From Chrysomallon squamiferum (lineage: Eukaryota > Mollusca > Gastropoda > Neomphalida > Peltospiridae): a stretch of DNA of 64,000 nucleotides. Where the stretch lies: the NCBI GenBank assembly GCA_012295275.1, contig CM022670.1:15806198-15870197 (forward strand), in the 5' to 3' direction. The notes below the pieces were generated by a model. That model made no database searches, was not told the origin of the DNA, and worked only from the letters and a program-made list of their open reading frames with translations. A program made the position numbers and the translations under genes. Shown one piece after another: positions 55,931 to 64,000 of this stretch (the stretch's first letter is position 1; each line of letters starts with the position of its first letter).

Positions 55931-57651
55931 TTAGAACTAACAGTAAGTAATGCAGTAGTCGATGAAATGTGTGTGTTTAATATATCACGTATGAAACAAG
56001 GTTACGGCATCATCTAATTAGTCAGTGTATCTAACGGTCTGGAGAAACTGTAAATCTTAATAAGTAATAAATCATGTGTCTCATCTTACACAGCTTTCAT
56101 TTTAGCGTTAGGTAACAAAGTGAATGAGAGATAATTAAGCCAGACACCTGATCTTGTGTAACCTGACTCTGTTTTCTATGTTGTGTAATAATGGTGTTGT
56201 GTAATATCCAACTGTGTAGTATTATTAATACAGGTTTCACCTGGATATTCCACACCGCTATAATATTATGGTATGCACTGTCATGCATTTGGCTGTTTTA
56301 TAAAAAAATTACAGTAACAGTTGCAGGTTTTTGTTTCAGAAATGATGCATTTAAACTCTGAAGATCATTTCTCCTTAATACTCTTAGTTTGCTTATATCC
56401 TGTTCCAGAGAGTACAGTCTGTTTTGCTGTCTATGAGCAGGTGCAAAAATTAATATTTCAGTATAACAATTAAAAGAAAAATATAACAGTTTGAGAAATA
56501 GTGTGTTTTGCTGTCAGTTTTCCTTTCATTTATACTTTAATTTTTATAATTTACAAGCAGTCACATGACAGATGAAGGCTTAAAATTAAAAATGTTGTCA
56601 TTTATTTCCAATTCCAACTTCAGCTATTTAAATTTTATATGTTGTAAAAACATTACATAACATATCCAGATATTTAAAAGTTAACAGATTATTTCAAAAA
56701 TGTTATATTTTCTGAAGTAAATGCAAATGCTGTTGTGATTTAGATATGTGTGTCTCTCTCTCTCCCTCTCTCTCTCTCTCTCTTCTGATATTTCTTCGAA
56801 TATAATTTTTTATAGAAATTTAATACAGAGATGAGTAAATCTTTTATTACACTGGGTCAAGATTTCTTTGTCACCTTCAGTAACAGTAAACCATTGAAAC
56901 AGCCATCTTCCTGTCCCACTGAATTATGGGAAATGATTTACTCCAGTCAGGTGCTTGACCAATAAATGTCACTAGCTGTGTGTTATCTCATTAATAACTT
57001 TTTTTTTTTTCTCTCTCTTTTTTTTTTTTTTTTTTTTTTCTCTGTTATATATCAACATGGATAATTTATAGTGACAAATAGCTTGATATTAAAAAAAAAG
57101 AAAAAGACTTTAATAGACGAGCGGGGAAAAAGACATCATAAGCCATGGTTAATTAACTATTTCATTTGTAAAAAAAAATATATAATAAATATGTGATGTA
57201 AAAGCTTCTGATCGAAGAAAAATAGTTTTTAGGGTTAAATGTATAATTGCTGAAATAATTAGAAAAAAAAAAAAAAACTGTTTTGTAGAAATATGAACTA
57301 TGAAATCTGCATAAACATATGTGTTTGTGTGTTTATGTGTGTGTGTATTTGTTTTCAGTTTTATTTTTCCCTCATTCACTGTTTTAATTTCACATAAAGC
57401 CAGCTTCCAGTTTTCTTTTGGCATCAGAACTATGACAACAATTCTGTTACTGTGACTTTCACTTGCTTGTTATCTGTAAAAAGAGAAAGAAAAATGATCC
57501 TTTGTATGCAGAGATCATCCTACTGCCATTCTTAGCCTAGACAAACTGAAAGGTAATCATTTACCTGAGTTAATGTTCTTATTACTGTACTGAGCTGTCT
57601 GTGAGTGCTCTGTGATGGAGTTATGAGTAATTAGTGAACCACCCAGATATG

Positions 57652-58726
57652 TCTTTAACACTCACAAACACTTCTAACACACAGAAACATGTCTAACACA
57701 GAAACATATCTAACACACATACACCTGTAACACAGATACACCTCTAATACAGATACACTTCTAACACATATATACCTCTAACACACAGATACATTTCCAA
57801 CATATAGATGATACATATCTAACACACAGATACACCTCTAACACAGATTTACTTTTAACACACATATATGCCTTTAACACACAGAAACCTCTAACACACA
57901 GAATTTAACACAGAGAAACACAGATACACCTCTAACACACAGAACACATAGATATATAACACAGATGCACCTCTAAACACAGATACACCTCTAACACACA
58001 GATTAACACAGATACATTTTAAACACAGATTTCTAACACACAGATTTAACACACAGATATATACACTTCTAACACAGATACACCTCTAACACACAGATAC
58101 ACTCTAACACACAGATACTTCTAACACACAGATACACCTCTAACACACAGATACACCTCTAACACACAGATACACCTCTAACACACAGATACACTTCTAA
58201 CACAGAAACACCTCTAACACAGATACACCTCTAACACACAGATACACCTCTAACACACAGATACACTACTAACACATATACACCTCTAACACACAGATAC
58301 ACCTCTATCACACAGATACTTCTAACACACAGATACACCTCTAACACAGAGATATACGTCTAATACCAAAATACACTTCTAGTACACAGAAACACCTCTG
58401 ATACACAGATTCACTTCTGATACAGAAATATGTCTCTAACACACAGATACACCTCTAACACAGATACACCTCTAACACACAGATACATCTCTATCACACA
58501 GATACACCTCTAACACAGATACACCTCTATCACACAGATACATCTCTATCACACAGATACACCTCTAACACAGATACACCCCTAACACACAGATACATCT
58601 CTATCACACAGATACACCTCTATCACACAGATACACCTCTGACACAGAGATATACATCTAATACTGAAATACACTTCTAGTACACAGAAACACCTTTGAT
58701 ACACAGATACACTTTAACACACAGAT
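57652..58726. repeat. 19-bp minisatellite array, about 1.08 kb
   Basis: Dozens of copies of TAACACACAGATACACCTC (19 bp), with many 17-bp variants lacking one CA and single-base variants (CTATCACAC, TTCTAAC). The 5' half is degenerate and the 3' half more regular. A diverged block around 58351 (GATATACGTCTAATACC) reappears near 58649 (GATATACATCTAATACT), showing a higher-order duplication of about 298 bp. Stops occur in all forward frames, so it is not coding. Confidence 0.95.
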
Positions 58727-58789
58727 GCATGCAGTAGTCAGAACTGGGGCCATGTGGTGTCGTTCACCTCTGAATGCAGCACCCACTAT

Positions 58790-58892
58790 GGCTAATTGAG
58801 TGACAACGTTGATAACACAGCACAATGTTACCTCATACAAGGGTATAATCACAATTAGCCAAAATGACCCCCTGGGGTGCCCTCTACCCCAG
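58790..58892. repeat. Inverted repeat and adjacent GC-rich hairpin
   Basis: GGCTAATTG (58790-58798) and CAATTAGCC (58852-58860) form a 9-bp inverted repeat. Just downstream, CTGGGGT and ACCCCAG (58872-58892) form a 7-bp stem with a 7-nt loop. The neighbourhood is unusually GC-rich for this window and sits at the edge of the 19-bp satellite. Confidence 0.6.
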
Positions 58893-60756
58893 GAGCCAGC
58901 CCAGCCTTTCAGTTTGATCAGGTAGGATTGATTATTTTGATGCTGATTCTCTCTTTATTAGATTAGCTTGTTCATCGCCTGTCCTAGCTGCTTTCAATTA
59001 GACCCAGTGAAGACTTAATGTGAACTGAGTTCTCTATTCTCAGGGGTATGATCTGCTACCTCCTACATTTAACATTCAACATCATACAAAACAGCAGCAC
59101 TTTGAGAGTAATTTATGATTCTTATTTGGTTTTTAAGCATTGTGTATACATTTAGAATGCTTAAATACTGTGTTTGTGTGTGTGTGTGTGTGATGCTTAA
59201 ATATTTTTATTTTTTTATTTTCTATTTTTTAAAAAGAAAAACAGGCTTTAAAATTTCAACTATATGTTATTATTTCACTGTTGCAGATACAAATCAGACA
59301 GTTTGAATATTTAACTTAAAGATATATTTTTTGTGTAATGTTCTGGATATTGATGTAATATCAAATTATAGTATTTTACATTATGGTTTATGCGATTTCC
59401 AACTAAATGAAATCTGTCAGTTTAATAAAAAGATAAATTTCGTTTCTATTAAGTTAAATCAGTTACATTCATAATGAATGTGTTTTTATTAATATCTTTA
59501 TATTTTTCAGATTAAGGTTAAAATCATTAATAAAAATAGCTTGCTGTATTCTTTCATTTATAAAATAAATATCATAAAATACAGATGAAAGAATTTTTTC
59601 TGTATTGAAATGACAGTATTTTATTTTATTTATTTATTTATTTTTTTAATTTGTTTTCAGTAATTTTTTTGTTTATTTAAGTAAAAATGTAAATATTTAT
59701 AGACAGTTGTATTATCAATAAACAAACAACTGTTAAACTTGGAATTCATGTTACATACCGTTATCAGCAGAAAACAGAGTTTGTTACAAACAAAATGGAG
59801 AAAAATCTATTTTCCTAACAAACATAAACCAAAAAAAAAAAAAAAAAAAAAAAAGTGTAAAAAGTGTAAAAAAGAAAAAGAAAATCTTAGTTAAGCTGAC
59901 TAATTCTCAGCTTAGATTTTTATAAAAATGATTTCGACATTTATCCTTTGGCTTGAACATAAGTTCTGTCTTTGTGATTTGACAAATGACAATATAATCC
60001 TCCACGCAACCTGGATGTCAGCATGAACACCACTTTGTTTTTATTCTGACAGCTGCATGTATTTAAGTATTTTGTTTTCCTTTAACAAAAAAGCACTCAT
60101 TAAAAAAAGAAAAATTTGACTTGTCTTCTCTACATGACAAATTTGTCACCGGGCCTGCACCTACACAGAAGAAATATAATCCATATTGAAAAAAAGTCGA
60201 TTGATCTGATTGCATCTTTTGTGGAAATGATGGTGAATGAAAAGAAGGAAATGGTGATTCTTGCATCACCAGAGATTGCATCACAGAGCATTGCATACCA
60301 TTACGTAACATACCCAATGAACCCAAAATAATTTGTTCTTCTTCACAACTTCCTGCCTAAATTATGTAAGAAAAATTAGCACAACACAGCCAAGTGAATC
60401 CAAAGAATTATTTTTTCTTTTTTTCCCAAAAGAAATCTTTGTAGCCGACCTTCAGAAAAAGACATGCGCCAGACTCAATTAACATGTGAATCTGTAGCCT
60501 GGTGTGAATGGACTATCACCTGTCCTACAAGGCAAGCATTCATCGCATTTCACAAAAGACCTCAATAGGCTGTTGTGACTTTGAAGGACCCGTTCTTGAA
60601 ACAGACCCTCTCCCAGCAAGTACTACTTGATGTTCTCTCCAGCGTGTGTTAACACTGCAGTCACTCTGACACCTGTGACCAAAGTAAACAGTCAACACGA
60701 GTGGCGGCTTAGCGTTCTGTCTTAACACTTCTTAGTACTGAGTCCAGGCAAAGATA

Positions 60757-61105
60757 TCAGCACACAGAGAATTAATCAGCATGTAGAGATTCACCATATG
60801 AGTTTACATGTAAGAAATATGTAAAATATAACAGCACAGAGAATTAATCAGCATGTAGAGATTCACCATATGAGTTTACATGTAAGAAATATGTAAAATA
60901 TAACAGCACAGAGAATTAATCAGCATGTAGAGATTCACCATATGAGTTTATATGTAAGAAATATGTAAAATATAACAGCACAGAGAATTAATCAGCATGT
61001 AGAGATTCACCATATGAGTTTATATGTAAGAAATATGTAAAATATAACAGCACAGAGAATTAATCAGCATGTAGAGATTCACCACATAGGTTTTTATATG
61101 TAAGA
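60757..61105. repeat. 72-bp tandem repeat, nearly five copies
   Basis: Units begin CAGCACAGAGAATTAATCAG at about 60758, 60831, 60903, 60975 and 61047, a 72-bp period. Copies differ at very few bases. The first two carry TTTACATG and the later ones TTTATATG, and the last decays after CACCACATAGG. This points to a recent expansion. Confidence 0.95.
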
Positions 61106-61633
61106 AAACTTTGATATCCATAAAAATATTCAGTTACTATTTTGCTCTGATTGTTTAAAGATCACACAAATTTAGACTGATTAAAGCATTTTTACAAATT
61201 CAAAAAGAGTTTTTTAAGTAAGAAATATGGTGAAACGTTTTGTAATTTGTTCTGTGTATTAATGTTTTAATCATTACATATGTACAATTATAACAAATAA
61301 GCTTGGAATTTAGAATGAGCATTTAATGAGGACCGGTAATTGTATAATTATTTGGTTAATATATTACATCCTTTGGAAGGTTTCTTCTCCAGTGTCTTAC
61401 AACTGTTATTAAAAAAATCCAACTTATTTTGACACACACTAGAAAACCCACACCACATTAACGTTTTTAAGACTTTCTTCAGTATTAAATGATCCAAAGT
61501 AAAATTGTAAAATCAAAGCAGATTCTTTAAAACTATTCAGCCAGCTGACACGTTTTTTGCTAATTAAAACAAAATTTCAGAAACCATTAACCCTATACAA
61601 AAATAACCCTTTGTGACAGGTGCAAACAGGAAT

Positions 61634-61668
<35 letters not shown>

Positions 61669-62064
61669 AAGCTAAATTCTGCACCAATCATTTTCAAAAT
61701 GAGGCACACCTGTTATTAGACTTCCTCGCCAAGAGAATAATGTGTTTTTTTTCTTTTTATATAAATATATATATATATATATATATAAATTTCTTATTCA
61801 TCCTAAAATGTTATAACAGCCACATTGCTTAGTTGTACGATAAAAATGAAACCTTTGATGCATTTGGGAATCCTTGGTTGGTCCAGTGATTGAACCAAGC
61901 ATGAGGCAGACTGAAAGTCACTCGTCAGTCTGAGTGTGAGTGAAACGTGAAAGATAAAAACGAAGATAGAGTTTTCAAGTATAAGAGAGTGATTAAAATG
62001 AGATACTACATCCCATGTGTTTTCCTCTCACTGATAAAGACATGACGATGAGGAAAAAGATTAA

Positions 62065-62096
<32 letters not shown>

Positions 62097-63338
62097 TGGG
62101 AAGATACAGTTAATGATTCTTCCTGGGTGTTCACATTTTCATTAGTGAAAACCAATGTTGCAAATGGGATTTGGAAAAAGATTATATTCAGAGATGTTAG
62201 TTTAATATTGTTTCTCTATAAATATCAGGTAAGGTTTGTAATGCCTTAAAAAAAAAAATTTGGAGTATAAAATGTTCAGGTTCAATTTGGTTACCTTTAC
62301 ATCATCTGAAATGCTACAAGACTGCTGAAGTAACATGAGGAATGTATGTGTATATTTCCAATTGTCTGTATACTCTGGACACTGAATTAAATTTGAATCC
62401 AGGGTGTGTCATAGAATACTTAGAATAAATTATTGAAGTGTAGTCAAACATTATCAAGCTAACATACTATGAAGTTATTGAATGTAATCTGATGAACTAC
62501 TTTTATTGTTTTTTTTATAGCTTTAGCATGGTTCCAATCAAATGTCATTGTACAGCACAGAGAAAAAATATTCTAAATACAGCAGTGCAGTACAAACTGT
62601 CTGTCATTGTGTATGTATGTGTGTATGTGTGTCATCGTGTGTGTTTGTTGGTCTGTATACATTAAATGTGCTTGTTTGTGTAGGTGTCAGTTCATATAAC
62701 TTGGTGTAAGGTATAAAGTATCATTCACAGAAATCAGTAATCTTTTTATCTACAGACAAGTATTAAACAAGTTGAGTATCATTACCTGTAGCAGTGTCAC
62801 AAAGACCCTAAGACAAAGAAGTCTGAATAAAGAAGGATCTCTGTGCTACAGCAATAAAAGATGAAACAGAAATGAGTTCTTCACTAGTGGAGTGTTTAAC
62901 CCGAGGCAGCAAATCTGGATTATATATTGTTATTGGCTGTAGATGAAGCCTGCAGTGCTGCAAATCCACAACTCCTGTGTTTACCAGTCACAAATACATC
63001 TACATGGTGAAATAAATAAAATGCAGAAATGTAAAACATATTCTGTTAATAATTCAGACTTGTGCTTTAAATATTAGCACATGAAGTTAAAGTTTTTTTG
63101 TTATTCAGCATTTGTAAAATACGATGTTGTTTTCAGCTGTGTTAGGTGGAAATAAATTATTAAATTTGACAGAATTATTATTATTATCATTACATAAGCA
63201 GGATATCTAAAAAAGGGAAACATTCTGTGAGGTAAAACGTTCTGTATAGTTGTGATTTGTTATAAAAGTTTTTTCACAATGGCAGAAAAAACAACCTATA
63301 TCAACCAAAGCTTATTAAATGAAAAACACAGGGAAGAA

Positions 63339-63517
63339 TACATTACCTGTTTCGTTGTGCAAAAAGATGTTATCTCCAGATTCAGCTACATTCTGCAGTA
63401 CAGAAACATGCTGATATTATTCAAAAAATACATTACCTGCTTCATTTTACACAACATTATCTGAAGACTCAGCTGTATACTCCTGTACAGAAAAAAAAAC
63501 ACACTGATATTATTATT
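63339..63517. repeat. Degenerate two-copy direct repeat of about 88 bp
   Basis: TACATTACCTG..TC.TT then ATTATCT...GA.TCAGCT and CTG.TACAGAAA..A..CTGATATTATT occur in order at 63339-63422 and 63429-63517. Confidence 0.65.
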
Positions 63518-63599
63518 ATTTAAAACATCACTGCATTGTTTAGACTGATACAGAGAGGAGCCCTTTAAGAAGCACTATGGTTATGAACATCAAACACAT

Positions 63600-63652
63600 T
63601 CACCACATAATAATCTATACACACACACATATAGAAACACTGACACAAACAC

Positions 63653-63685
<33 letters not shown>

Positions 63686-63705
63686 TACATATATACATCA
63701 TATAT
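63600..63705. repeat. (CA)n-rich microsatellite
   Basis: An interrupted (AC)n run, longest at about 63646-63685, continuing as ACATATAT variants. Confidence 0.9.
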
Positions 63706-64000
63706 AACACAGATAGATATTCAAATACATATTTGTACATACACAGATGGACAAAAACACAGATTTGCATGTGATATAAACACACATACAACAACCATTC
63801 TAAAGCTTAAAACAACTGAAATGCTAAATGGATGAAGAAAGATGTTTTAAATAAATGTTGAGCATTTATCATCTGCGGCATGTTAGAAGATAAACAGTTT
63901 GTGTTTTATATTTTTAATGAACTTGCTCTCCATACTTTGACATTATAGTACATTATTTTTTTTAATGTTCTGTGACAGAAATAATCAAATAGATAAAATG

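Larger units (their letters stand above)
51743..64000. other. Presumed long first intron / gene-poor region rich in satellites
   Basis: About 12 kb with no supported exon on either strand. It is AT-rich with several large tandem arrays (listed separately) and homopolymers at 57001-57039, 59830-59853, 61637-61665 and 62066-62090. It is assigned as intron only because the signal-peptide exon must continue downstream. If the gene model is wrong it is simply intergenic. Confidence 0.45.

Noticed and set aside
60063-60331. Opposed open frames of 87 and 71 codons
   Set aside because: No domain or conserved motif and no splice context; the two frames are mutual shadows on opposite strands.

Overview
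The window is animal nuclear DNA. It is strongly AT-rich. Genes are split by many GT..AG introns of 0.2 to 3 kb, there is no operon structure, and homopolymers, microsatellites and minisatellites are abundant. The proteins are typical bilaterian orthologues. A lophotrochozoan such as a mollusc would fit, but that is inference only; nothing in the sequence fixes the phylum.

Layout: (1) 0.4-8.2 kb, + strand: two tandem copies of MMACHC, the cytosolic cobalamin-processing (cblC) protein. The first lacks its first exon at the window edge; the second is complete (255 aa). Between them lie a degenerate repeat block and a decayed non-LTR (RTE-like) reverse transcriptase fragment. (2) 13.6-20.4 kb, - strand: a complete nine-coding-exon GALE (UDP-galactose 4-epimerase, 345 aa). 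(3) 25.4-29.4 kb, + strand: two tandem paralogous F-box proteins (490 and 481 aa) resembling FBXO33/FBXO39. Each has an uninterrupted coding exon whose ATG directly follows a splice acceptor. (4) 35.2-45.8 kb, - strand: a CDC14-family dual-specificity phosphatase in at least thirteen coding exons. It has a duplicated, phase-compatible alternative copy of one exon that opens with TGA. (5) 51.69 kb, + strand: a signal-peptide first exon with a strong donor. No recognisable continuation is seen in the remaining 12 kb, which would be its first intron and holds large satellite blocks.

The genes alternate in orientation: MMACHC and GALE converge, GALE and the F-box pair diverge, the F-box pair and CDC14 converge, and CDC14 and the secreted-protein gene diverge. 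They belong to unrelated processes (B12 trafficking, galactose metabolism, ubiquitin ligase adaptors, cell-cycle phosphatase, secretion), so this is ordinary gene-neighbour sequence, not a functional cluster. The most interesting signals are the CDC14 alternative 'poison' exon, the diverged MMACHC duplicate, and the acceptor-at-ATG arrangement of both F-box paralogues.
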